A stretch of DNA of 64,000 bases, taken from contig OY987273.1 in assembly GCA_963920665.1 (NCBI GenBank), forward strand, positions 11,224,501 through 11,288,500, in the 5' to 3' direction. The translations under genes were made by a program, and so were the position numbers. This DNA is from Straminergon stramineum. Lineage: Eukaryota; Streptophyta; Bryopsida; Hypnales; Calliergonaceae. The notes under the pieces were generated by a model that saw only the letters and a program-made list of their open reading frames with translations, ran no database searches and was not told the origin of the DNA. The stretch's first letter is position 1; every line of letters begins with the position of its first letter. Shown one piece after another: positions 25,671-36,405 of the stretch.

Positions 25671-27460
25671 GGACCCATCTGACCTCAGTCCACGAGCAGT
25701 CCTAAAGCATTGAATTTTGAGAAGGATCAATTCATGTACCGAAAAAACCTCTTCAATGCTAGAAGTATCGAATGTAGTATTAATGTAAGAAAAGGTAATT
25801 CCAGATATTCCTTCCTACATTTAAACATGCTCTCCAAACCCTATACCCTAAACCCTAAACCCTAACCCTCTAAAAAAAATCAAAATTATACAACCCTCAA
25901 TTGTACATACTGAATTTATAGCATTGCATGAATTTTCAACATTATTGATGCAATGTGTGGAATATGTTTTACCTATGAGGCTATGATTCCTTTGTAGTTT
26001 GGAATGCAACCATGACAATATAATGTAGATGTAGACCTTACTTAGTTTGTCAATTGTCATGTACTCGTGTTAGTATGTTACTCATGTAGATTTCAATTTT
26101 TCTTAAGATTTAGGACTTGAATTATCACTTTATTATGAGCCATTAAATACATGTGGATCATTCAATTATAACTTGGAGTGTGTCTTCAATTTTTGCTATT
26201 GAATGTATTCATAGTTTAGAACACCAATATGAATATACTAAAAGAAATTATATTATCTCATTATTCTATTATAACATTTATCGAATGTATAGGATGGTGC
26301 TAAAATGATTCAAGCATTTTAATGTAATGTGAAATGTTGTGGACAAGATTAAAGTAAGCATTTATACAACAAAATGAATTGAAAATTCATATCATACACA
26401 CTTTGACACTTATACCTATGTATACTTGTGTGCATCCTAAATTGTAAACCAATCATAAATTTATCACAACCCCAAAATATTAGAGCTTAGGTAATGTACA
26501 ATGTGATTGACCTTCAAATATGATGAGTCTTCAATTACAAGAAATTAGAAATGGTCATACTTCAATGATTACAAGTGTGTTTCATCTCAAAACTTTATTT
26601 CGAATAATAATATAGAGAGGTTCATAATATCATATCTTTTAAATTATAAATTTACATTATTGATTGAATTGCTTATGTAGTTATGTAGGCCTAGGATTTT
26701 GTAAAATCTTGAACCCCTAAAGCCTTCATGCTTTTTTTCCCATCAAATATCACTCAAAACTGCCATTTTGAATGCAAAGAGACAAAAATCTTTAAAATTG
26801 ATTTTTGGGCATATTTAACCAGAGGAATTTATACTAGACTAGTATAAAAATGTGTGAGTAATCTTGTCATCTTGAAAACTTTGAGTACATACATTGCATG
26901 GTATTTGCATTTAAAATAAGCCCCCAATTTTTTTTCTTCCATCTTGCCATATTAGATTTGTTGGGCGTCTCATTTTCTTCACTTTAGATTTTTGGCACTA
27001 ATGAATTTCATTTTAGAATATCTTGTGTTGAAAAATTTAACTCTTAAGTGAAGACTGAAGAATCTTGAACCAAAAATTTAGAAATAAATCATTTAATTGA
27101 GATCACATATCATAAGAGTCCAGTATAAGAGTGTAGGGCCTTTGGGAGTTTAGGGATTAATTATTTTCCTTGAAAGGCATGAAAAAGAATAATAAATTGA
27201 ACCCTGAAGGCTTTTGTTACAATCTGAACATTGAATTTCTTTTGCTATTAGTCAAAAAGTATTGTTGACATCACAAACTTGTACAAAAGCACCAATGTAA
27301 AACAAAATTTCTTTACACACTAATTTGAATTCTTTATTTACAAATCAAATGATTTTCCAAACAAGAGACTTTGGGATGTCACTTTTGATAGTTGTATCAA
27401 TTTAAGACCTCATGACATAACATATTAAAAATAATTTCTCTACTTTTCTTAATTCACCAT
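25671..27460. other. AT-rich spacer of the giant hAT
   Basis: No gene is supported on either strand. It contains the telomere-like tract at 25838-25869; otherwise it is AT-rich with no repeat of note. Confidence 0.5.
25838..25869. repeat. Interstitial telomere-like repeat (CCCTAAA)
   Basis: About four units of CCCTAAA with one variant (CCCTATA) and one short unit (CCCTAA). This is the plant telomeric heptamer on its C-rich strand. The tract is short and internal. Such tracts also occur as telo-boxes in plant promoters, but it lies about 600 bp from the nearest gene start. Confidence 0.7.
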
Positions 27461-27464
27461 GTAA

Positions 27465-28100
27465 TGCAATCTTTGCCTGTTGCCCTGTCTGTCCACCCAT
27501 CTCCACAAAGTTCAAAACACCTCTCCCGCCCGTCCACCCAACCACCAATTCAGAAATTGAAAAACTCCTCCCTCCCGAAGTCCCGCCCACCTCTCCCCTC
27601 CCATGCTCCTCTCCGTGCACCCGTCTGCCCGTCCGCCGTAAACCTAATACCAACTCCCAAACTCAAAAACGCCCTCCTCCCTCCCTCCCGCCCACCCGCC
27701 CATCCATTGTAAAGGAAACACGAATTCCGAAAGTCAAGAATGCCTCCCTCCCTCGGTCCCATGCTCCCTCCCACGCTCCTCTCCATCCGCCCGTCCGCGC
27801 TTCTGTAGTCACTATCCGAGCTTTTGCAGTCCCCGTCCACACGTCCCCATTCCCCGTCCCTAGTCCCCGTCCCCGTCCGCGCTGCTCCGTCCGCTGCTTG
27901 TCGGTGACCATGCGATCCAACGGACAATGGTTTCAGACCGCCCGATCTGTCCATCCACCTTCGTGCCATCCGATGCGGATGGTAGCGTCCGCATACCCTA
28001 AAGCACTGACCGCATAAATGCCGGCACGGTCGGCTCATTTCTTCACAATCGTTTCCCTTCCGGAGTGGGTGATCCAGTGCCTTCGGGAATCTGCGCGCCC
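27465..28100. promoter_or_regulatory. Long CCGTCC-rich array upstream of the Gly/Ser/Tyr gene
   Basis: About 600 bp of repeated CCCGCCCGTCC, CCGTCCGCC, CTCCCTCCCGCCC and CCCCGTCCCC steps end roughly 340 bp before the ATG at 28438. It is the largest of the arrays. Frames of 80-160 residues run through it on both strands but consist of low-complexity Arg/Gly or Pro/Ser runs, so I do not regard them as genes. Confidence 0.5.
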
Positions 28101-28437
28101 CTTCCGGCTTGGTGCGTGAACAATTGTGTTCATATTAACTTTTTTTTATCACATATAGGTTTGAGTGATTAGGGGGCTGCCCCAACTTATAAGTCTTTAA
28201 TTTTATGGACTTCATTTAGTGTTCTTAATTACTTGAACCATGTTTGAGTTGATTGGGTTGTCAGAAACTCAAGGTGTTCAAGTATACGGTTGATTTGGTT
28301 GTCAGTAATAGTAGGTGCAATTTGTTTTAATCCAAATTCTTTTTTTTCATTAGATACATTTAGCCAAAGCGAGCAGAAATTGTATTTAAACTTTGTAATC
28401 CTTTCGGTTCATTATTAATTGAGGTTTGGAGGTTATC

Positions 28438-29534
28438 ATGTCGCGCGGAAGTGGTGGAGGAAGTAAGAAGGGGAAATCGCAAGAGATGGATTGGAAAGAG
28501 TGGGGAGATGTAACTTGCGTTGGGAAGAAGGGATGGGAAAAGGAGCCAAGAAAGTATGGAACTACACAACATGCAAGAAGTATGTCAAAATGATGCACCT
28601 CTCCAAACTATGGTCACGTGATCGCGCAGAGGTGCAAGTTCATCGTTGGGAAGGACAAATGTCCACATGTAAGAGCGAACATTTTGTTTGCCACTACAAG
28701 GAGATAACATCTACATCAAGTTTACCAAGCTCTAAGCCAAACGTCATGAACTATTCAAACATGGCTATGATTTGGGTGAAGATAGTACTCCATAAAGAAG
28801 TAGATTGGCGCACAGTTGTAGGGTGCAATGTCAAGAATTTAACTCGCGAGGAAGCCATAATTCCTACTAACTGGGTTGGACCAAGCGATTGCATGCCGGA
28901 GTGGTCCAATCGAGGCTATGGAGGACTTCCTTTGGTCGTCTTGAAGGATGTTGAAGATGATTGGTCAGATGAAGATGATGTTGATGATGATCCAACACCC
29001 GTGACATTTGGTGAGAGACACGAACGTCAAGAAGATTGGGAAGACATTGAGTACCAACAACAAATGCAGGAGGCCATGTGCCGAAGCATGGAAGATCGGG
29101 GTCAGCAACATGATGGGTCCTACTACCATGACTATAATACACGTGGATCACAAGATGGGACAGGTGGTTCAAGTTATGGTAATGCCCCCCAAGTTGGCTC
29201 TCAAAGTATAGGAGGAAGCCATGGATCAACACACTATGGTCAGTATGGTGGTTCTAGCCAAGGAGGCTCTCAATAATACTCTGGATCGACTACACATGGT
29301 TCATATGGGCATCAGGGAGGCCCTTATTATGGTGGATCAAGTGAAAGAGGGTCCTAGGAAAGTGCTCCAATTCCTCCTCCAACCTTTGGAGGTCCTTCTT
29401 TTGAAAATGAATATGGACAAGGAGGTGCGTCAAGTGGATATGGTTACAACTATTTGGGTGGACCATATATTGGGGTATGTCCTTCAGGCCCAAATGACAA
29501 CAAGGATTCAAATTCGGATTCAAATTCAGAGTAA
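28438..29534 (+). pseudogene. Gly/Ser/Tyr-rich protein with the shared TCKKYVKM domain, broken
   Basis: ATG at 28438 opens MSRGSGGGSKKGKSQEMDW in one frame; near 28560 the homology moves to the next frame. That frame then reads TCKKYVKMMHLSKLW, a Cys/His segment (TCKSEHFVCHYKEI) and MNYSNMAMIWVKIVLHKEVDW, matching the N-terminal domain of the RING-H2 protein at 21980-25223. An acidic stretch (DDWSDEDDVDDDP) follows. The C-terminal part is dominated by Gly, Ser, Tyr and Gln (YGQYGGSSQGGSQ, YYGGSSERGS), of the prion-like or phase-separating sort, and ends DSNSDSNSE. TAA at 29274 and TAG at 29355 interrupt the frame; the final stop is TAA at 29532. Two related but distinct genes in one element suggest duplication of the N-terminal module. 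Function unknown. Confidence 0.65.
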
Positions 29535-29599
29535 AGTAGAATATGGTATTCTAGTCATCTTATGTTTGTTTTATTGTATGGTTCACTCATTGTAATGTA

Positions 29600-30580
29600 C
29601 ATAGACGGTAGAGTGCAGCAAATATAGTACAATGCTCTTGACGAGTTGTAATCACCTTTTTGTGATTTTGATAGAAATACATTGTATTTTTATATTTTAA
29701 TAAAGCGATATTTATGTCACGTAATTTATAGGATTTAATACCATTGATACATGACTATGGGTTAATGGATATTTGTGAAAATGAAAAATGTATTGGACCA
29801 CTTTCTTCAATATTTTCATTCCAATCATTCAATGTGAATAGGTGAATTGAAAATGCAAAGGATGTCCCAAATATACAATAGAGGTTTGTAGAATAGCGAG
29901 AACCACCATTTTAGTTCCATTTGCTATTAGAAATTGAATTGTAAACCCTAGAAGTTCGAAGGCTTTTTTCCATCCAAGACCATTTAGTGATTTAGAATTG
30001 CCATTTCAATTACAAAGAACTAGAAAATGTAGGAACAATGTTTTTGGCATGTTGGATTGTACGATTTTGTACTATAGCAATTTATGAATGTATAGAAGCA
30101 ATTTTAAAAACTTAACGCACATAGATTGTAAGATATTTGCATTCAAGGTGACTGAAACAAATTATTTTGCTATTTGCTTGACTAGATTTTTGGCTTCTAA
30201 TTATCGAAACAATAAATATTTCCACTTGTGAGTACTATTTTATAATTTTGTATGTTGAAGACTTGAAGAATTTAGATGAGAGCATGAGAACATAGGAAGA
30301 AAAATTCCACCAAAAGATGTTTAGTTTTTATTCATAAGAAGATTGATAAGTTGAGTATATTCAAGATCGAAACTAGAACATTATTAATTTTAAGATAAAA
30401 TGATGTAAACATGAGAATCTCAATAGTAAGAGTATTTCAACAAGCAAACTTCACCGGCTATCCCTCTATAAATTTTTTTCATTTCCATGATAGATGATTT
30501 ACTTAATTCTTATTTTCATTTGAAACTGAAATGTTCAATATGATACATATATTTGGCTTAGAGATGTTCAAGAGAAATTA
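29600..30580. other. AT-rich spacer downstream of the Gly/Ser/Tyr gene
   Basis: Probable 3' flank of the preceding gene: a TTTTAATAAAG signal lies near 29696. The rest shows no coding potential or repeat structure. Confidence 0.45.
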
Positions 30581-30584
30581 AAAT

Positions 30585-30930
30585 CTCCGATCGTAGGGAC
30601 GGTTTGCCATCCGTCGGATCGGACGAGCTGGCGGTATCCATGAAAAGCCGGCTGTCGGATCTGGCAGACACCGATCGCTCGATCGTCCTACTGATCAGAG
30701 GCCGGCTCAAGGCGGTCGGATGACCGTCCGCACGGTCGAACGGAAGATCGTCCACAGAATCGGACGGCCAAGACAAGGCGGACGGCCATCTCGAGGTAGT
30801 CGAAATGTGCCCGGACCATCGGACGGCTGTAACAAGGCGGATGGAATGCCGTCCGCATGATTGGATGGTTGCAATGGGGCGAACGATCGGACGACCGCGA
30901 TGAGGCGGACGGCCCGTCCGCAATTACTTT
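30585..30930. promoter_or_regulatory. CGGACGG/CCGTCCG array upstream of the kinase gene
   Basis: The array carries alternating, partly inverted GATCGGACG, CCGTCCGCACGG, GGACGGCCA and CGGACGACC steps, ending about 170 bp before the ATG at 31101. Unlike the other arrays it is rich in dyads because both orientations of the motif are mixed. Confidence 0.5.
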
Positions 30931-31100
30931 TGCCTTGCCCTTTGCGTTTTGCAAGTGTGAAGTGGAGAGCTTGGTGGTTTGTCCTCCATTGGTTCCTCTC
31001 CTCGAGAAGGCGGAAGTCTTATTTGGGGGCCTCATTATTGCCATTTTTTGTAGCGAACTTCGAAGTTTTAGTTACAAATTTCACGTATAAAAAATTTATC

Positions 31101-32585
31101 ATGATGCCAAGATCAAAGAAGGCGGCAAGGGGAAAACAAGTCGTACAAGAGGTGGCAAGTAAGGAAATTCCATCCGATGCATGCAAAGCATTCATGACCG
31201 AATGCATTGCAAAATTCTATGAATCGGCAACCATTGTGTCTCTTGACACAAAATATGTAAGATATGGAGAGGAGTGTCCATCCAAATTCAAGGCAAACAT
31301 GATGCAAAGAATATTGGATGCCTTATATGTTCCGCAATGGCAACATGAGACAGAGAAGAGGGGTTTCAACAATTGTTTGGAGAACACGGTGCATGATGTA
31401 TTGTGGAACGCTAATGTGGTTCTCACAAAATACGGCAAACAACACCGTGCAAATGATGAAGGCTTTGAGCAAGTCATTCTCAAAGCTCAATTGTTTATTG
31501 GGCGTTGCGCCCCATATGCGAAGAGGCGTAATAGATGAGGGTCATTGGGTTGGTGGACTAGCGATGAGGGTCTTGCTGAATTGGATATGGATAGATGTCA
31601 TCTTATAGCGCTTCCGGACACCGCATGGGTGATTCCCCAAGATGGCTTAATCATGAGGGGAGGATATGCAACAATTGAGAGGGTGAGAATTGAAGGATGT
31701 CCAAGGATAGCTCCATCTTGGGAGTTCGCAACAAAGATATCCAACCACCACGGTATGCAGCCTCAGCTTGCAAAGTTGGAACATCTAAATGAATCAATGG
31801 CAATGAGGATTCCACATTCAGGAGTCATAGGGTTTGTTGCAGTTCATGCAAGAACAAATGAAGGGTACTTGTATTGGTGGAATGGTGGAACACTTTGGCA
31901 AATGTTGAACCTGGATAACGATTATCTAGACAACATATATGTTCGGTTATAGTATTCGAACCCAAAAGAGTCCGATGTGACTAAAGCTTTTCATCTCGCT
32001 CGGTTTCGGAAGAAGCGCACCAAGCTTGCTTGGGCATTGGTGCATATCATGAATGCGGTACATGTGTCTAGACATCTACACAATGATATTTCTCCATACA
32101 ACATCATGTTTCATTATCCTGATGATGAATCACGTGTCTACATTAGCATTTGCGATTGGGGCATGACTACTGTAGCTACCGAACTAATGAAATCCTTGTA
32201 TACGTTCACATCTACAAGTGAAATGAACGAAGCTTTAACAAGGAGGTGGTGGGTGGATCCAAGCATTGCATATTTGCATAGAAGAGATGCAAATGTAGAA
32301 ATCATTCCACATTTATCACGTGCATCGAAGGAATATGTGATTGGTAAAATAGCTCAAAGGATCAATAAACAATGCATGTCACAAAACTACAACAGATTGC
32401 AACGGGAAACAAATGCAATGGCTATGTTTAGCCACCACCAATTGGGAATTGTACTTCACCAATACTTGGACCGGCTTTGTCAAAGAGGTGATGGTCATCA
32501 GGGTGGTTTGGCCCACATCATCAATCGGTTCACTAGCCAATTCAATTCGCCTATGCCAGATGAACACTTCCGACATTCATATTAG
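31101..32585 (+). pseudogene. Protein kinase carried by giant hAT, two in-frame stops
   Basis: The frame runs 494 codons from ATGATG at 31101 and is open except for TGA 31536-31538 and TAG 31950-31952. The N-terminal 145 codons are basic then helical, without known motifs. The kinase fold follows: a Gly-rich loop RGGYATIERVRI (residues 186-197), the ATP-anchoring Lys in WEFATKI (about 212), a catalytic loop HNDISPYN (Asp329, Asn334) and a metal-binding ICDWGM (Asp352, DWG in place of DFG). All residues needed for catalysis are in the sequence. The HND loop and DWG are unlike common plant receptor or CDK-type kinases, so this may be a divergent lineage or a captured gene. Absence of frameshifts suggests recent inactivation. 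Substrates unknown. Confidence 0.75.
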
Positions 32586-32589
32586 TAAT

Positions 32590-33029
32590 ATAGTGCAAGA
32601 GTGTACTATATAGAGTTTTATAAATATTTGATAAATGTAGAACTTCGGATTTATGCATGTAGATTGTTTAGTATATATGCACCCCTAGAGTATGTCAATA
32701 TATGTGAAATTAGACATACATTTTGAATTTTTCAATGTATTTGAATTGTTTTTTAATGAATATCAATTTTTGACAAATCAAGAATATCTCTTGTTTGAGT
32801 GCAAAGTGCAATATTTCTTCTTGAATGTAGATGGCTATTTAGTTGACAAGCTTGTATGACAAATTGCATAATGTATGATGTGTGGGTGCAAAAGTTTCTG
32901 AGCCCGTTCAATTTCATTTGGAATAAGTCTTGGAAGAAGACCATTTCATTTATGATATGGAATTACTTGGACCTTCTTAGAAGTTGTGTTCCAACAATTC
33001 ATTGATATTTGAATGATCATGACAACCCG
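32590..33029. other. AT-rich downstream flank of the kinase gene
   Basis: No gene is seen. It is likely 3' untranslated or spacer DNA of the giant element, up to the inserted TTAA-flanked MITE. Confidence 0.45.
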
Positions 33030-33674
33030 TTAACCCCTAAATGCCCAAGGCACGTGATTCTGGTGTTTTGAAAACTTTGAAGTTAAGTAAAACCCAACCA
33101 AATTGCTATTATTAGTAGTTTGTATTTTTGGAGAATTCTTTTTGAAGTCTAGTTTTAGGATCAAAAAGCCGATCTAAAAAATAAAGGATTATGATTTTTC
33201 TATAGAAGATTTAGTGCAAGGATGCCCATTGCAATCTTGACTTCCCGTAGTTTTGAGGGCTCTTGAAAATGAGCCTCAAATACACCAGATCTTGGAGGCA
33301 AAATCACATTAGAAATTCATTTAAAAAAATTGTAGAATAGATTTTGAAGAATCGTAAATTGATTGAGGTTGTGCATGCTGGGCCTTGGAACCTCATATTT
33401 TTTTAGTGACCAACTTTTTAGAGTTGACATGCAAAAAGTGAATTGAAAAATTTTCATAATTTTTACACCCTCATGATCAAACATTATAATCTTTCAATTT
33501 GTAAGTGATATTGTTATGTTTTCTTTTCCTATGTGATCTCTAACATGTCTAGTTTGAATTTGTATGGTTACAATTCAAAAGAAATTGGTACAACTTATGA
33601 AAATGTTGACTTTTTGTTCAATTTAGATCAAATTTCAAGGAGCTCCAAACAAGCCTTGGGCATTTAGGGGTTAA
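33030..33674. mobile_element. piggyBac-like MITE 1 (TTAA-flanked), inside the giant hAT
   Basis: TTAA (33030-33033) is followed by CCCCTAAATGCCCAAGGC, and the exact inverted copy GCCTTGGGCATTTAGGGG ends at 33670 and is followed by TTAA (33671-33674). This gives a perfect 18-bp inverted repeat bounded by TTAA, the duplication used by piggyBac transposases. The 637-bp interior is AT-rich and non-coding. Two relatives are at 48496-49030 and 58096-59061. Confidence 0.65.
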
Positions 33675-34490
33675 AGCAATTGTGGTTTTATTGTTTTAGT
33701 GTGTATACTTATAATGAATCAACTATGAAGAGACGTAATTAGTAAATTCATCACAAATTTACAATGAAGGATTTTAAAGTAATTTATATAAATGATTTGT
33801 TTGAAAAAGGAAGTTGTATCTTATTCACATGAAATCTTTGGAAGCAAACATGAAGCATGTGACCGTATGTCCGTATTTTTGTTGGCATGTAATTTTGAGA
33901 TTAAATTGATATATATATATTTTTTTTTTAAGAGAATTTTCCAGTAGCAAATGATTTTATCAATTCAAACAAAATTCTAACGTGATTCATGAAGTGAAAT
34001 CAAAAAACAAAGAGAGTGATTCAATTTTAGTGTTTTTTCAAAAAGGTTGAGGACTTTAGTACTTTTACGGTACTTGGATTTTTAAAAGCCTTTGGGTTTC
34101 CAATGTAGACCCTCAATTTTTTTTCATTGCATTGTTTTCATAAAATGAACAAAGGAAAATAGGAAATTAAGCTCTAAATGAATGGGTTACAAAATGTATG
34201 TGTGTCCAATATTTTCCTAAACCCAAACCCATAATTAATTTGTTATTTTGAGTACTGGTTTTTTTATATATTTATTAAAAAAATCCTTTGAAATTCTATT
34301 GTAGCACTTGAAAATGAATTACGAAAATAAATGACTTTTCTCTTTACAAATTTGTAAAGTGCAATGTTCGTTTTGTTCATTGCTAAAGACTCCTAGAAAT
34401 GAGCATGAATTGTACCAAATTTCAAAAACAAAATCGCATTAGAAATTATCTTAGAATAAAAAAATAAAGATAGAGACTAAATTCAGGGAG
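33675..34490. other. AT-rich spacer of the giant hAT, right part
   Basis: No open frame or known motif. A short TA microsatellite with an A/T run lies at about 33909-33930. Confidence 0.45.
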
Positions 34491-34494
34491 TCTT

Positions 34495-34735
34495 AAGCGG
34501 TTAGACGGGTTGGCGGATGGGCTCCAGAGACTGCGGACGGGCTCCAGAATCTGCGGACAGGGTCGCAGATGGGCGGATGGGATGGCGGACGGCGGTGCGG
34601 ACAAGGTCGGGAACGGGAAATTACCCTAGGGTAAAAACGAAATTTTCCGAATGTCACAAGATGTCCGAGGGGGTCGCGGACGTGGACACCGGACATCCGG
34701 ATGCTGGCGGCTACGTCAAGATGTCCTGTCAGCCC
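34495..34735. promoter_or_regulatory. Right subterminal GACGG array and palindrome
   Basis: GGCGGATGG, GCGGACGGGC and GGACGGCGG steps are followed by the palindrome TTACCCTAGGGTAA (34621-34634) and then ATGTCC/GGACAT steps up to the terminus. It mirrors the left end both in content and in spacing of the palindrome from the terminus. Confidence 0.6.
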
Positions 34736-34737
34736 TG

Positions 34738-34745
34738 TAGATGAG
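34738..34745. repeat. Right target-site duplication of giant hAT
   Basis: TAGATGAG directly follows the CCCTG terminus. It differs from the left octamer TATATGAG at one base, as expected for an old insertion. Confidence 0.7.
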
Positions 34746-34929
34746 GTTACCAAAAGTAGCTAAATATCATTGTAGATATTTCGAAAAATTCTTGAGTACT
34801 TATTATATTATTTTTGCAACATCGATGTTCTGACCTTCCAATCATGGTAATATTCTTGATCAGTAGGAGGAACTTGTAGCTAACTTGTTAGATCAAGAGC
34901 GAGATGTGTGTAGTGACGTTCAATCCAAG

Positions 34930-35465
34930 GCTCAATCTTATAGTACTCCAACTTCATCAATCTTCGAATACGTTTATTTCATACTTTTCTTTGTTTTCAT
35001 TTAATTATTAGCATTTCTCTTTAGCGTTTTGTGGATATGGGAATATGATGCTAGTCAAGAATGCTTTGAGATGATGCTTAAATTCAAAGTTAAGAATATG
35101 TACAATCATGATTAGTTTGTGTATCGTTACTCACTTTGTTCTCCTGATTGATGCAACACAAGAACATCAGTCCCAAGAGCTGGTAAACCTTAAAGTATTG
35201 TTGATCTATGGTGATGCTTGATCTTGTAGCTAGTATTCCAATTTCATCTTGTTTGTTTTCATTCAACTATTAGCAATTCTCTTGATTATTTTGTAGATGT
35301 AGAAGTATGATGCTAGACAAGAATGCTTTGAGATGATGTTTAAATTCAAAGTTAAGAATATGTACAATCACGATTAGTTTGTGTAGCGTTATTCACTTTG
35401 TTTTCTTTATATTGATGCAACAATACAATAGGAGTCCTAAGAATTGATCAACCTTATAGTACTTA
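34930..35465. repeat. Two-unit tandem duplication, period about 262 bp
   Basis: GATGCTAGTCAAGAATGC at 35047 recurs as GATGCTAGACAAGAATGC at 35309. The neighbouring boxes (GATGATGCTTAAATTC, AGAATATGTACAATCA, GATTAGTTTGTGT, ATTGATGCAACA) recur at the same offset. The units are roughly 85-90% alike by eye and non-coding. A few more related words before 34990 hint at a third, poorer unit. Confidence 0.75.
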
Positions 35466-36405
35466 TCCTCATGGGGAAGAGCAGCTAAGATCAGTGCATT
35501 TGAGGTGGAGAAATCTGAAATTATCAACCACGTGATACTAGATTGATGGGCAAAAGAGCTGGAGTGCCTAAACTATAGCATTGGGATTGCCTGCCTCGGT
35601 GTTATTCATCAAGCTAGCTAGCATTGAAGTCTGAAGTTCTTCAGTCACACACGTGTGCTTAAAGGGGAGCATAAATTTGGTATATTAATATTTCTTTACC
35701 CTCCAAGAAGTAGAGTAAGTGCCATCAAATTTTTGTCTGTGAATGTCTTGTGTTGATTTTTGAGTATGCAAGTTCGAGTGTGTGATGGTGCATTGTAATT
35801 AAATTTGGATCAATCTTTGCTAACTATTAGGAACTGATTTAAATGATTAGGAGATTTCATGTATTAGTATCTTGTTTTGAAGTTCAGTGGAATCTCCTCA
35901 AAGATGGCAATTTATTATTAATTATCAGCTTTCAAAGAATTGTTACATATTCTGAAAGGTCTGTCATTCTACAATACATGTTGCCTTGTTGCCATATGAA
36001 GTCTTCAGTTGCCCTCAAAGTACTACTATAGCTAGTTCTATGCATGATTGGATCAATGAATGAAAAAGTGTTGAAATTGTGAGTTGAATATATATACTAC
36101 AATTTTCATAATTATTCAACTTTAGTGAATGTTTAGATCTATATAAACTTTAACTCAAATTTGTTGACATTTTGATATTGAGATTTTAAATATCAATCAA
36201 TACCTTATATAATAACTATATATGAATTAACAACAACTTTTCAGAATGTTGAAAGTAGATATATCCTAAATCAACCCTAGTCTCTTATGAACTAATATTA
36301 TGTCATATGTGGATGTATGTTTCAGAGTCCTTGTGTAATTATTTGTGAAGAGGTACAGCCAGTGGGTATTGAAGAAGATTTTCGATCAATCTCAAGCTGC
36401 AAGCT
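35466..36405. other. Non-coding stretch before the DDE element
   Basis: AT-rich, no supported gene. It likely contains the 5' end or leader of the element whose coding region starts at 36406, but no terminal inverted repeat was found. Confidence 0.45.

Larger units (their letters stand above)
17108..34737 (-). mobile_element. Giant hAT transposon, 17.6 kb, four genes
   Basis: The left terminus CAGGGTTGACG and the right terminus (read inwards) CAGGGCTGACA match at 9 of the first 10 bases; CAGGG is a usual plant hAT start. They are flanked by near-identical octamers. About 114 bp inside the left end lies the palindrome TTTACCCTGGGTAAA (17222-17236), and about 103 bp inside the right end lies TTACCCTAGGGTAA (34621-34634). 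A hAT transposase (17727-21019) sits next to the left end. Three more genes follow: RING-H2 (21980-25223), Gly/Ser/Tyr-rich (28438-29534) and kinase (31101-32585). GACGG-rich arrays lie upstream of every gene and at both ends. Typical hAT elements are 2-5 kb, so the size and gene cargo are unusual. The alternative is several related elements in tandem; the matching outer ends argue for one unit. Confidence 0.7.

Noticed and set aside
27402..28038. Frames of 80-160 residues across the CCGTCC-rich arrays (also at 25334-25713 and 30558-30923)
   Set aside because: They are low-complexity Arg/Gly/Pro/Ser runs on both strands at once, produced by GC-rich repeats without stop codons.
21980..32585. 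Recoded stop codons (TGA/TAG read through) as an explanation of the repeated in-frame stops
   Set aside because: Frameshifts also occur, the intact host gene uses normal codons, and the stops fit C-to-T decay. A nuclear plant genome uses the standard code.
17108..34737. Four separate transposons side by side instead of one giant element
   Set aside because: No CAGGG/CCCTG ends with octamer duplications were found at the internal boundaries near 21.5, 25.7 or 30.6 kb, while the outermost ends match in repeat, palindrome spacing and duplication. It remains the main alternative.
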